From Rhyacichthys aspro (Eukaryota > Chordata > Actinopteri > Gobiiformes > Rhyacichthyidae): a stretch of 64,000 nt of DNA. The position numbers were made by a program, and so were the translations under genes. A model generated the notes under the pieces. The model saw nothing but the letters and a program-made list of their open reading frames with translations, was not told the origin of the DNA and did not search any database. This document shows positions 25,228 to 39,200 of this stretch, piece after piece (position 1 is the first letter of the stretch; each line of letters begins with the position of its first letter). The DNA is taken from NCBI GenBank assembly GCA_036850595.1, contig CM072154.1, positions 16,127,330 to 16,191,329 of the forward strand, given 5' to 3'.

Positions 25228-28200
25228 AAATAGTAAACATAAATATGATCAAAGAAGAAGGAAGAGGAGAAATTTTTTCCCCCTAGGGCAGTTCAGCAAA
25301 GGAGAGTCTTAGTCTTGACAGTATTTGGGAACCATATCACAGAAACTGCTCTATTGTGAATAGACATTTGGTCCATTTCAAGAGTAAATAACATGATAAA
25401 TGTTAAGAAATCATGATTTTGTCAAATGTTTAAATCACCTATTGTTATTACATAGCAGCAACATAATCTTCATTTGAATTGAAATATAAATTACATAGCA
25501 TACAGCATAAAAACTTGTCTTTTAATTTGTCCTAATCACAGCATATGATGCTAATTTTAGGTATAAAATACTGATTAAAATACATTTTATTTTGCCTGCT
25601 TAACTCACAAAATTTAGAAAAGTCACACAAAAAAGTAGTGTGGCATTTGTCTTAATTCACTTAATTCAAAAATCTATAAAGTTTAATATTTGACACACAA
25701 GTACATTGTGTATGGCATAAGCTGTATTTTGAAATGAGGTGTAACCAATTAGGTGTAACCAAAACTTTCATAAAGAGGCTAGACTCGAGTTTTCAGCTAC
25801 AATGTGACTATTTATAGATATTTCATGAGCTGTAGCTTTTCACAGTTTTTTCATCACATCATAACTCAAAAATAAAGATTGTCTTTACTAGACCTTTTAC
25901 AGTCAATAAACTGTTTTTTTAATCTTGTTTAACAATCACTTACTGTCAGTTTTTGTGTTAAAAAAGAGCCTGTAAATTTAGAATGGATTTTACCCCAATA
26001 ACTTGTTTTAACTTTCAGGAGAAGGATATTTATTTATGTTTGGATTTGGCAAGCATCCATTGTGTCATCTAAAACTGCAAACATTGAGAATCAGTGGTAC
26101 ATCAGTCCTAAATGCCACTTCTGTTTTTGTAGAAAGTTAACCACTAACAGGCATTTGACACAGTCTTTAATTCCCTACATCTAAAAAGTTTTCCCCAAAC
26201 TTCAGTGAGTTTTCCATGCCTGTGTAAGCACACGCCCATGTCTGGAGCCGTACTGAGTCGCTGTGAATAATTACACAAGCATATGCATATAGCATTGTCA
26301 TAAAATTCTTACAACAGGGGTAGGTATTATTTATATCAAACCACAAAAACTCAGCTTTGTAGTGAAGAAAGGTGAGGTATACACTGGCACTGTGAACTTA
26401 TTTGGATATAAAGGTGAGTTACTTGGAGTTAAATTGTACACAAAAGATTTCTGATCAAATCACACACAAAAAAATGTATTTGTATGTTTTTCTTTTAGAC
26501 ATATGCAGAAAAAACTTGTTCCATTACACATTACGTAATTGCACATGTGTTTCCAGTTACACTTACTGACGTCACTTATTCACTACTGCCTTCCATCTCA
26601 CTGACCTGAAGGAGAGAAGCCATAGCTTCTAATTAAAGAGCCATGAAGCGATTGTCAGAACTACAGTCCCTGTCTGGGCTGATCACATACGTTGTTTAAA
26701 CACTTAGGATGTAAACTTCATTGTGATTGAGTAGATCTTGAGGGTTTGTGTGTAACTGAAAATGGTCCTTGCCTTAATCATTTTTCCTCATGTTGAGCTT
26801 TGGTGAGGTAGTGACATCTGGGTAAGTCATGGCTGTTGGGTAGAATTTAGCATCAAAGTTGTTTTTAAAGCTAAGCAGGAGATTGTTTGAATTAACAGCT
26901 TTAATTTGGGTTTCAGTGTCAGTATAGTTCAATACAGATATCATTTTTATTATTGCAATGTTTTACATTTGCATTATGTTTAAATAAAACATTTTAGAAA
27001 GATAGATTGAGAAAACTGACCACTGTTTCTTACTGTGTTATGGATTCTGACCCACCTTGATCTATGGACAATCTTACAGTTTCTCATCACTCAGTCCTAC
27101 AATTTTCAAATGTAGTCAGTTTCCCAAATCATTTTGTTTTAAAAGCCAGTTTGTGTGGTTACGTTTAGGGCCACCAGAATGGATTTTTTTGGTCAGCCTT
27201 TAAGCCAAACTGGCCAAAAGAGACCACAATAGACCAGAGAATTTGAACATCACATATGTTTCTCCTTTGAAATTGTCACTGCAAAATTCATTCAACAAAC
27301 ATCGGATCATGTGGCCAATGGCACTGTACTGTGAAATCATAAAAGCACACTAAAATATCTAATTGAAGTAGGTCCTGGTCACATACAACCTCAGAATCAA
27401 CCTACTGAGCCTTTTATTTGTTCATCCTTGTTTCTTTACAGCCATTCTGATGTAGATTTGCTGGTGTGCTTAAATTTGCCTCTACAATAGTCTGGTATGC
27501 AAAGAGGTCCATGGTCCACTCAGAGTTTGTGTTGTTGCCCAGTTCCTTTGGCAACAACACACCTATGGCTCTCTAATGTGTGTGAGATGTCAGATAGGCT
27601 TCATTGTCAAGGATTTTAAAAGATAAGAATGTTCAGCACAGACCTTTGTCCCATCACATGCTCACAGAGAACGGTCTCATTACCAATTGGTCGACACCAC
27701 AACACACTCAATACTGGAGTCATGGCTGCCGATAATACCGCTAAAATGTCTCAGTCACTTTTTGTAACCAGTTCAACTTTTTCAATCAACTAAAAGAAGG
27801 AAAGGTCACTATTCTGTGATGGGGGGTGGGGGGTGTTTGCTTTAGGTTTATTCAAGAGTAAGAGAAAAAAATGGAATCCAGCAAGCTTTACCAAACCACA
27901 CTTGTAAGTTTTGTAACTGCACATGAGGGTACCTTCCACCTTTGTCACTGTAGTACAATGAAGTCCAAAAGGTTTCATAAGACTTTCAGATTGATGTCAG
28001 TAATAATTGCTAGTCCAAGACCATTTCTCAGGTCTTTTCCTTTCCTAAATGTTGAAGCTAAAACAATGTCCTTTTAGCTTACTAGACATAGAATATATAA
28101 CATTTTTCAGTATTTTTTTTGACACATAAATATACACTGTATTACATGACTGTTCACACGTACATTATTTATGACTTATGATTTACTATATGATTATGAT

Positions 28201-31200
28201 TTTGGTACTGATGTATTTTTTTCTGATAATTCTCATACGGAAACAATGGTCGGGGAGACTTTGGTTATTTTTCTGGGAATGTTTTTTAGATTGTGCTCAT
28301 TCTATGGTAAACATATACAAAAGCAATCAAAAGCAAAGAAGCTGAAATGTTAAAGAGTTGGAACAAACAGAAAATGGAGATAAAGAAATTCCATTTTGTG
28401 TCTTACTGCTGCTCACCCCTCCTCTGTAGTTCAGACCTGAGAGAAAATATTAAGCTCACAATGACATATCCCGGCCTAGTGTAAGAATTATACAGCAGTG
28501 AAAATAAAATAGTGTATAATAAGAATAATATGTATAATAAATCTGCCTGGTATTGTCTAAATACGATAAATGTTAAAAGTTAAACAGAAACAACAAACTA
28601 AACTACACTACACACTAACAGCAACACAACACTATAAGACTTAACCAATATGCAAATAAAAGAGCCTCAAGCTGATGATAAACAACAGATTAAATACTCT
28701 GTCTTGTTTAAATAGAAAGCAAGTGTGCCAAGTTGAGAGATTCAGACAGACAATAAAATATTCAGGAGACGTGAATTAATGCAGAATGTGAAGCTACAAA
28801 ATAATAAATACAGACAACATATAGTAGAAAATAAAATCCTATAAACTAATGAGGGTTTGTAAACAGATTCTGATTCAGGTGTAGTCTGAAAACATATCAG
28901 TCTAATTCTGTTTCCCTCTTGGTAAATTGTTGTTACTGACACAGATGGCTGTAGTAATGAAAAGCAGCCAAACATTTAGGATTTACAAATAAAATTGAAA
29001 CATTTTAAACATACCCCGTGTTTTTTGTGTGTTATATTGTGATTTCCATTTTTTTTACATCTTTAACATCCAGATATCAAGGGAAATGTTAGACTTCTTT
29101 TTGTTGGCTGATTAAGTTGTCCTTGGTCTTAAGAAACAAAAGACTTAAGGGTGAGCAATAAATCAATGCAGACCATGTTTCCCCCAAGGCTATTCAGCCA
29201 CTTGGGGTGTAAAATGCTCAAAGGCAATGAGCACTTGAAAGTCTGGAACTGTGGACAGTTTCTGCCCAGCAATTATCCTGTCTGCGTGCCTCCTAAACAC
29301 TGCATACCAGATATGTTTGGGCCTCTTCAGCAGCAGTCCTAGTTATGGAGACACAGATGCTAATGACACCATATTTTGAAAGGCGCAGAGACAGGGCCCC
29401 TGGCCATCAGTTCTAAAACACATGCCACACAGCCTGCACCACCCACACCATACAGACATATTATTGATGACCATGAGGCCTTTGCTCTTCAGTGAGTCAG
29501 GGTGGCCGCCATCGGCAACAGAGCAGTAAAACAACTTGTCAAGGTAACCGACTCATAAGTGCTTATCAGTAACCTACATTTGTCTTGTTAGCAAGGATAG
29601 ACCTCTAACAAAGATGGATATGGACACTGCATATTGACTCATTTTGTCTTTCTCTGTGGCGTCAAAGAGTTGATTTCCTTTTTGGGTTGACACCTAATAA
29701 GGAGCAGGCCGACAAGCACCTGTCACATGGATTGATGTGTCCAGCTGGGGAGCAAGAGATGGGCTAAGAGACACAGGAGAAGCAGTGGTGCACATTAAAT
29801 CGAATGAGAGAGGTATGTTTGAGGATGATGCACAACATTTGAGGGACACAGATAAAATAAGATCATTGAAGAGCAAGGTAACAGGACGTCACTCTACCTT
29901 GGATACCTTCAAGGTGACTCAGTGTGACAGAACATTCCCAAGGGTTTACGGCTGCAAAGAGGAATACATAGACAGAATTTCAAGGTGCAAAAGCTCTTTG
30001 CAGATGTCCAAACATGTAATAAATCTTTCTGAGAACCTGAGGGTACTCAAATGTTTTTTGACTGAATCTGTCTCTCAGCCCAGCAGCTCCAGAATGACTA
30101 AAACATTAACACAGGAGTCTTCAGTGCAGCGGCGGCAAACCGACCAACCCCCCACTGCCTGCACAATCCTTGGACTGTGCAAACATAGGCTCAACCAAAA
30201 TGGCCTCCATTCAGATGTTGTCCTACAGCAAGTTTTGTGTGAAACCAAGAGAATGCTCAACTGAAGAATAGGGTTGTACACAAACTATCTCTTAAGCTCT
30301 ATGCTCCCATTCCCATGAGTCATAAAGCAGCCCCTGGCATTTGACTAGAGAGGTCTGTGTGTCGAGTTACAGGTGTTCTTTTTAACACAGTTGCTTGAAA
30401 AAAGGTTTATGACTTTTCTTCTATGGAGGGCTAGGGAAACAGAAGTGACATTGGACTTAAAAAACAAGTTTAAGCCTGATTACAGCAGGATGTAATCAAC
30501 TTAACAACACAACAAACAGTCCGACAGTCGACAACATAGCAGGACTCTTTAAGATAGAAAATAATTTATTTTGCGTCAGCAAACAAAAACACTATCTTCA
30601 TGTCTCAATATTTAAAATGTATATGAAGATTAAAAATTTAAAACAAAACTGATTCATAGCTGATCCAAAACATCATAAGCAGTAATCTGCAGTAATAAGT
30701 AATTCATGATTACTACATTTAATTCAGAGTTCACTGACAAGTTTAGTGCTGCACCATTATTGAGAAGTGCAATAACATTTATGTATCTATACCTATGAAT
30801 AGGCCACATAGTAATATTGAGTCATTAAAGAAATAAAGTTCTGTTTTATGTGTAGAATTTACACTTTGAATTCATTGCATGTATCTGGAAACCTTTGCCA
30901 TCTTGAGAACAAATTCTTTTTGATGTTTTAACATCACTGTTGCATCTGCACTGTGCTTTCACATTCTTCTATCATTTAACACATTCTTCATGCCCTTCAT
31001 TTTTAAATTATGTTAAGTGAAACAAATAAAAAAAAGAAGATACAAAACACAGAAATAAAAAGTGCCTTTACAAATTTTTAAACTTTATTGCCTTATTATT
31101 GCATTTAGTTGCAACGTTAATGTTGATTTCTGGTTTAAAAAAAAGCAATATTGCTCACTTTAATTTTTAGTGAAATACAAAAACAAGATGCTACAAAGAA

Positions 31201-31252
31201 GGAGATTAGTGAGAGATCTGCAGAGCTCTACTGTCTGGATACGTGTGCTCAA

Positions 31253-31266
31253 GTGCCCCCTGGCAG
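31253..31266 (-). promoter_or_regulatory. CTCF-like site 1
   Basis: Plus strand GTGCCCCCTGGCAG; the minus strand reads CTGCCAGGGGGCAC, matching 13 of 14 positions of the CTCF core CCASYAGRKGGCRS. Occupancy is inferred. Confidence 0.4.
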
Positions 31267-31470
31267 CTGCAGCTGTTATTGCATTCAATATTAAAAGATG
31301 AAAAACCACTCCCTGCAACAGAAAACCACACAAAATGGTCTTTTGTCTTAGACTTATTTTTTTAAGAAGTATAATAAAAAGTCATACAGGCAGAGCTAAA
31401 ACTAAAAAAAAAGTGAAACACTTAACACCTGAAAACGCAGGACTGCAAATGAATGGAAGTAAATGTTTTA

Positions 31471-31501
31471 GTAAAACTAAAAAACTAAAAACTAAAAAAA
31501 T
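31471..31501. repeat. A-rich short tandem repeat
   Basis: An imperfect repeat of ACTAAAAA-type units, about four copies. Confidence 0.6.
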
Positions 31502-34500
31502 ATATAATTCAAAAATATACTGTAGCAATATTTCTGTAGTGCAAATGCCAAAAATGTTATAAAGCCTGAATCACGCTAGTTGCTTGTGAACATGGACATG
31601 TCCACATTTACATAGAAAAGTGTCTTCAGCCAGTGTCTACAAAGTGTTCTTTGTGTGAAAATAAAGAGAACATTGTTTGCAGAATGAACAGAATGATTCT
31701 TTATGTTTCAGAAACAATTCTCAGTTGGTCTGTTAAATACATTCAGCTTTAATTAAAGCATGATTCATCTACACTAGCTTTCAAAGTGACAGACCCCATT
31801 CTGTGAGGAACTCATGCTGTGTGACTGAACTGCAGAGTAGCCCAACAAACCTGCAGCTTTGGTGATACTGCATTACAATACCTCAGTCCAACTAAAGGTG
31901 GCAGCACAGGCCCTGACACAAATCTTGGTAAGCCTGACCACTGCCAGCCTGTTAAATGTCTCAACATAAAGTAGCACTGTCATACTGACTGGTGAGTGAT
32001 TGGTGATTTGATGACTGATTCGCCCATCTTCAGGAAGGTCAATGTAGTTTCTAAACTTAAAAAAAATAAATTTTAAAAAACTGAAATCAAATCAAAAAGC
32101 TCTCATTATCTTGGTATTTGAACATCTACTTTGCCGCCGCAGGCAGGAGTCACTTGTGGGGTGACTGCAGATGAACATGCATCATTTTGCAGCATTTAAA
32201 GTCCCCTCAGAGCATAGTGACATCACTCAAACACAACTGGTGGAGCAGCACCAGAGCCTGTAAGGCTATTCAAATTAATTAACAATTGACCTGAGATTAA
32301 CATGGGGAGTCAGATCAGACAATGAGGGCATTTATCAATTCAATAAGCAAGCTATCCCATGATACTATCTTATTTTCCTTTTTTCTCAAACACTAAAAAA
32401 TGTACCTTTCTCCTGACACAAATAAAATACAATCTATCGATCTAAAACATGTATCATCTTACGTTTATATGAGATTTTAATAAAGATAAGATTTAAAAGT
32501 CCTGGTTGTTAAGTAAAGTTTTTCAATCAGGAATCCTGTCAAGTCACTGGCTGTGTATGAAATAAGCTGCAGTCCAGATGGAAATTCCTTTTATTTCAAG
32601 AAAAGACTATATCTGAACTATCTCGGAGCAGCAAGCCAATCTCAAGGTTCACTAATACAGACCTATGGACAGGAGATAAATCCCTGCTGGAAGGCAACAA
32701 AAAGGAGATCAATAAAGAAAGCATGTAAACAAACCACAGTGAGATGAAGTTTAGATGGATGATGAGGGAAGCTAAGGGTGACCAGCAGTGAAAGAACACA
32801 GGGCACAAAGCCAGCACAGCATTAAGTGAGTGAGGAGCAGTGGGAGTGCAAATGAGGAGCAGTGGATGCACACCCATGAAGGAGAAACGTGGGCAGAGAT
32901 GGCCGGCCGTGGAGGGAGGTAGAGGAAGTGAGAAATTGAGGGAGAGAGAAAAATAGTAGTGTAGAAGTGATTTATGCTAGTTGTATAATTTTCTACAACA
33001 CTGCTCCAGCTCCCCCCACCCTCCCTTGTCTCCTCCATACCCCACCCTCCCACCAGGGTGTGCTCCTCCTCACTGTCACACTGAGCAGCAGTCCCTGGCC
33101 ACACCAGCAAGTGATTAAGATTCTGCCGTGATGCGACTGCAGCACTTCACAAATGGAAGACTGGACATAATTTCCCTAAAATGCTGTTTTTTATCACCTA
33201 TTTCCCCTTCATCAGCTTGCCGCACACGATTGATAGCTGATGGCACCTCTGACAACTTAACGTTTTTATGGCTAGATTTATGGGCTATCTGCTCCTCTCC
33301 TTTTACAGCTCAAACTCTGTAAAAATGCTTATTTCTCTGATAAGGAGAGGGAGGGTGTGAGTCTGTGTGTATGGAATGGTATCACACCCAGCTAAATGTA
33401 TGTATGAGAGGAAAGATCCCACCTCACTGCAGTGCAGTCCAAAACATCGCATAGTTTCCAGGTCATTATAGTTACTCTGTGTTTAAAAAGGCCTCAGCAT
33501 AAGACCAGGGACTTAAGAAATGCCTCTCATTTTTTAGATAACAGAACTATCTGCCATCACCTCTTTCATGGCAAATGTGAGGCAGATACCCCCTATTTCT
33601 GCACAATATGTATCATTTTATATTTGTTTTGTCATTCATTATTGCCCAATGGCAGATCACACACAACATATGTTATTTTGGAGACAGGGTCTTGGGAGCA
33701 GGTACATTTCTGCTTGTTCATTTGGTGAATGAATAGTAAAGATCTAGCACACAAAATAAAGGTGGATAAGGGGAAAACCTGAGCAATGGTGCTCATACAT
33801 ATGTGTGCATTTGTCCTGCATGTTGGAGGACCTTCTGCTGGACTTACTGGGCTGCCATGAAGTGTGTCCATTGCAGGTTTCCCTCCCTCTCTGGTCAGAT
33901 TTACAGCCAGGACAGCCTCCCAGTTAGCCTTCTCCTCTCCTCCGCTGATGAGCCTGGCAGATCCCAGACAAACGCCCCCGGGGACTGGAGCGCTATGGGG
34001 AGTGGGGAGTGGGGGAGGGGGAAAGAGAGGGAGCAAGTCTGATGAAATCAGTGATTCATAGACATCCACCAGGACACACCCTGGAATGGGGTAATACCAC
34101 ACATGTTTCAAAGGGGCCCGCCCATAATTCATTATGGTTACCAAGGCTACAAGGTACACCTTCAGAAAGAGGGCCCAGAAATCATCTCTGTATGCTGTTA
34201 GAGTCCATAGAGGGGTAGATTAAAATTCAAGGCTGCAGTAAGCTCGCACTTTAGTAAATAGGGCCAATCTGTTAAGTAGAGAAAACCAGTTTATCTGATA
34301 ACAGTATTATCATGTAGCTTTGAATTTTATATTTGGTTATGTGGTTATGTGTTTACATTTCAAGATGTAAATTAACACTATCACATACAATATCACATTT
34401 TCTTACAATTTACATATTCTTAAAGGTTCAGCTAAATGTGTGAATCAAATAAAAGAGTCAAATTCAAATAAACACTCTTGAAACCGCACTGAACAAGACC

Positions 34501-37454
34501 ATTATAGCTGTGGTGGCAATTCCTTCTTTTATACATAAAGCTGAAATTATGCTGCGTAAACTCAAACATCTTCATCAGTCAGCGCTCAAATAACTAAATA
34601 AGTCTTTTACATTTGATACACCTGCAAAAATAAACATCTCCCTGTACCTGATGCAGCCCTTGCGCTTTAGTCATTTCTACACAGATGCAACGTCAATTTA
34701 ACCATGAGTATGCGTATGACATAACAGCATTGTTTTAAAACGGCTATGTCTAATATTAGCCCAAATGTATTGTCTGATATGGCCCTTACACTATCAGTTT
34801 TCAGACAGAAATCAAAATACTGCAGGTAGGCCAATCACCTTGTCTCTGAGCTAAGTGCACAAGCCTGATGCTGGAATGAAGCATTAAAATGTTGGACATA
34901 TGTGAAGCAGAGTGATGACTTTATAACCATCAGTTAACAACATAATCCAAATGAAGCAAAGCATTTTTTCATCTACAGTTTCTAAAAGTCACACTATGTT
35001 ATACACGTTCTCCACTAAAAAGGCTACAAACTAGTTCATCTTGAAAAATGGCCTCTTTCTGATTAAGCAATCACTTTGCAAGCTTATGCTGCACAGATTT
35101 TATAAATCACCTCAAACATATATAGCACTTGATTAGGACCCATTAGCAATGAGCAACAGTGTGAGTATGATGCACATTCAGTGGCATGTGTGCATGTTAC
35201 CTCATATTTTCCATAGTGTGCTCTTTAGAATGTTGCTCATTAGAGTGAATATTAATTCAGCTACAAAGTGGGAGATAGGAGAAAAAAAATGTAAAAGGAA
35301 TTTGGAAGAGCTTTTTAAAAAGGGCCATTTCATCAGAATCGTTATTTTTTTGCAGTTCTCTGAAGGCTCGTAACTGGCGGTCTATGAAGAGAGACATGCC
35401 GCAGCGGGGCTTAATTTAAAACCTGAAAGGTCACTGCGCTAAGAAAGGTCTTCAGCTCAGCCAAAAATATAAAATGAGGAGGAGAAAAAGAAAGCAGTGG
35501 GGGTGGAGGGGTTGGCCAAGAAGGAGGGCAGAATGAAAGGAGATCAGAGGATGTCGGTTCTGAAGGGGGAGACCCAGGCTGCAGGAAACTCATTCAAGTA
35601 CTTTGGAAAGAGAGCGTTATGGAACATGGTAGAAAATGGAAAAATTTCAAGGAAGGGGTAACAATGAGTGGATAATGAACTGAGTTTCAAATAAACTGGA
35701 ACAGACCTCACATCAAAACAGATGCAAGAGGTTTTTTGTTTACTTTAATTGTGTTTTTGCAAGCAATTTGTTATAATGCCCTACAATTTAAGTGAAAAAA
35801 CACAGCTATACACAGTGAAGGATTGCCAATCTGTCCAACAATCTGTGTTGGCAGGAACAGAAGCCTCCCCGAGCCATTGCTGAATGAGGCTCCTTTGCTT
35901 GGTCCAAAGTGATAATAGTCAAATGGGATAGTAGCTTTGCCACTGCAACTCAGCAAAAAAGGTAGAGTTTGAAAACAGTCCTTCTCTCTACATCAGTCCC
36001 AAATAAATAAATATGCATTATGTATTCAGAATTTCAAAACAAAACCAAACCTTTGCATAAATCCCCTCCCCCAATTGCACCTACATTCCACAAACTAACA
36101 CCTGTGTCCTAAATCACTTGTTTATCTATCAGCTCACTTTAATTGTCCTCTGTGTTTTTGACAGCATCACATTACATAAAAAGCAGAAGAGTCTCATGGC
36201 AGCAGCCTGACAGCCTCTGATGTAGGGCCTTGCGCTTTGCACAGATAAGACGGGTTCAATTTTAATGTTGCTAGCACACCAAGACGCACCAAGCTTACTT
36301 GTAAAACAGAATGCCCCCTTCGCTTGTAAACGCAGCAGCCCAGGAGCAGAACGATATGGGGGTGGGGCCAACTGAGCTGGGCTGATTAAGAGGAAGAGAG
36401 GAATTCGACTTGTTCAAGTCCAACAGTCCATTCAATGGATCAATTTCTACACTTAAATTTCCAATCCCATCCCCATCTCTTTTAAAAACTAATACCCAAT
36501 TCCAATCACAGCTGCAGTAAAACATATCTTGTAAAAGGTCATAGTGTAACCTCTGAGTTCTCTAAATTGAATGTTGGTTGTCCCACTTTCCTTTGAAATA
36601 CTGCACAGCTTGATATAAAAACGGCCATGTACACAGTCACACCTCCACTGGGACCTGCATCCAGCCCATCACTAGCTGTTTATTTTGATGTAAGGTATCA
36701 CAACACAGAGTTTAACAGGATGTCGCTGGCTGTGTCAAGAGAGATTAAAATCCCTGAACTCAAATATTAACCAGAGCATTGTGGCTCAGGAGCAATTTTT
36801 GGATAGGTGTTTCTGTGTTTGCAGCCTGCTTGCCATAGGCAGCATGCTCACATATAAAGGAGCATCTCTCCTGCAGCCAACCAGGGAAACTGATCAGATG
36901 GACGATCAAACACTAATCATTCCCTCACGGCCTATACTGAGTAAAGCTGTCATTAATTTTGCGGAATTACATCAAATCTGAGACATTCTTTATGTGGCCC
37001 ACGGCCTGTAGACAGTTATACGACAGGGACTGCTGCGCTAAGCAGATGGGGCAGTTTGGCCGTGCATACTAAATACCACCACCACCCCCCATCCCGCTAT
37101 CTCCTCCCTCCAATACTCTGCGCTCCTTCTAGGCACTCTACTCCCCCTCTCTTTGTTTTCTACCCTTCTAATGCCTTTGCCTGAGTATGAGAGCTTAGCT
37201 CTTGGTGATTACATCATTTAACCCACAGAAATAGCTCTATAAAGTCTTATATCATTTTAAATATAGCCCACAAGTACATACTATGTTTTAGACACCAAGT
37301 AACTGACAAGTAGGTCTTCTGGCACTCTATAGAGCATCTTTTTTGAAATTTACAGAAAAAGTAATTTGCTCACAAATGTGTCATGTTTTTCTTTTGTCGA
37401 CAAGTGTAATAGTTACTTGCACAAACAAAACAGAAGGTCATAATCCTATTTGAG

Positions 37455-37468
37455 GTTTCCTTGGCAAC
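37455..37468. promoter_or_regulatory. RFX X-box-like site 1
   Basis: GTTTCCTTGGCAAC matches the palindromic RFX X-box consensus GTTNCCATGGNAAC at all but one specified position. Function is inferred. Confidence 0.35.
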
Positions 37469-38309
37469 CGCTGAAGGCAAGTTGCAATTTATGACTATAC
37501 TGACACATACCTGCCATTCCCTTTGAATGAGACATGTGGTAAGCTATATTCAGACAGACCACCTAAGGTAATAAAACTGCAGTAGCACTCAAGGGCTTTA
37601 CCATTTTCTTATAGGCTACTGAGAAGAATTTCAAACCAGGCTGCAAAAAATCAGCAGAAACAGGGCTGAAATCTGTGTTGAAAAGTCCTGAAACCAATAA
37701 AGAAAAAGAAGACCAACAGGCCTGCCATAAACAAGCAGCATGCTGCAAGCTTTGTGCCACACTAATGATGTCTTTCGCATATACTGCTGAAAAAGTGTAA
37801 AAATGCATCTGTGTCTTGTGGTAGACAGAGGAGTCAAAATTGTACAGTGCTCCACGAGGTATCTCCCAGAACCATTTTGCTCACAATAGCTCACCAAACG
37901 TAATCCACTTAAAAACAATTTATAGGGTCTCAACATTGACTGTCCGTATGCATTAAATTGCATGAAGCGTCCATATACTGCCTTCAACAGACCAAATTAG
38001 CCAAACTGACGAAGAAGAGAACACAGACTAGACTGACATGAAAATGAGCAAATAAATAAGCAGCCTGCAGACAGTGGCCTATGGAAAAGTCAATATCTAC
38101 AATAAGGAATACTTAAGATAAGAAGAAGAACTGGCACCAGATTTAGATGTAAAGAATGTGAATTGTGAAATCCCAGCTTTAAACCCCTGGCACATTTAAG
38201 TTGGTTCATTAGATTCAATTAGTCTAATCATCATTGCCTTCTAGTAGCATGTGGTTTCTCGTTTAAAGCACCTAATCTCTTGTTGCTGGTTTACTCTGCC
38301 CATCCAGCA

Positions 38310-38356
38310 AAAAAAAAAGATAGAAGAATATTATATTATATTATATTATATTATAT

Positions 38357-38436
<80 letters not shown>

Positions 38437-38452
38437 TTCTATCTTTTTTTTT
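38310..38452. repeat. TA microsatellite enclosed by a perfect inverted repeat
   Basis: Arms of 22 bases (38310-38331, A9 then GATAGAAGAATAT; 38431-38452, its exact reverse complement) enclose (TTATA)n followed by a long (AT)n tract. The whole of about 143 bases can fold as one hairpin or cruciform. Such tracts are length-polymorphic, and the exact repeat number may be an assembly artefact. Confidence 0.9.
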
Positions 38453-38572
38453 TAAGGATTTAGGTTGGTGCTTTGTTATTACAGTCTTTAACAAACAGGA
38501 CTCAGATCGGATAAACTGTGCCTTATATTAAAACGTGTGCATCTCGTCATGTCTAAGCTTTTAAGATGGTGT

Positions 38573-38586
38573 ACTGCCATCTGCTG
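38573..38586 (-). promoter_or_regulatory. CTCF-like site 2
   Basis: Plus strand ACTGCCATCTGCTG; the minus strand CAGCAGATGGCAG is a near-perfect CTCF core. It lies about 0.7 kb before the inferred calcoco1 transcription start, on the Hox side. Confidence 0.4.
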
Positions 38587-39200
38587 TTCAGCACCGCACA
38601 ATCATTAAGAACCACACTTTCGACCACTGCTGTCTAATAAATCTCACACAGGAACAAACAGTAGTTTGTCTTTTTTTTGAATCACTTTTTGAGTAGGCTC
38701 TCAAGCCTGCCTTTCCCTCAAGTCAAAAGTCATTTAAGAAAAAATGCCTGGTTGTAATAAAGGAGGAGGGAGGCAAAAAGAGCAGCTATGGAAACGATGC
38801 TATATGTAGTGCGTTATTATCTTAAATAATCTTAAAAGTAACACTTGTAGAGATCAAAGGGCTTCTGCTGAAGGTTTAACACTGTGGGACAATGGCACAC
38901 ACGCTCAGCTGTCCGTGACACACAGGCGCACAACGACACGTTCTTTTACTTCGTACGTGTCTCTTTGTGAGTTTTCATTGGATGCTGGAGCAAACGGTAA
39001 CGTTTTTAAGTGTTATTCGGTGACAAAAACAACAGCGGTCATATTACGTTTGAAGGGTTTCGAGTGTGGGAATTGTAGTTTACAGTCTGACACTTCAAAG
39101 TCATTTCACTGACATACGAGACTACTGTTCCCACAATTCAGTGGTGGAAGTGAGGCTGTCATGCTTGTGTTTTGCATTGGGGTTTTGTTATTGTTTTCAT

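Larger units (their letters stand above)
12141..39200. other. Gene-free 5' flank of the HoxC cluster
   Basis: About 27 kb between divergent hoxc13a and calcoco1. No open frame shows a recognisable domain or a set of phase-matched exons. The longest frames (29815-30264 plus; 33632-34159 minus) are uncharacteristic. The content is AT-rich unique DNA, two degenerate mobile-element-like stretches (24.4-25.2 kb), A-rich and TA microsatellites, and possible regulatory motifs described separately. By family precedent such flanks hold long-range Hox enhancers and boundaries; that is inference here. Confidence 0.7.

Noticed and set aside
33632..34159. 175-codon minus-strand open frame with a proline run
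   Set aside because: No ordered domain, low-complexity proline segment from a purine-rich stretch, no splice or promoter context.
12141..39200. A further Hox gene (for example a hoxc14) upstream of hoxc13a
   Set aside because: No homeodomain core (such as WFQNRR in either strand's frames) was found in this flank.
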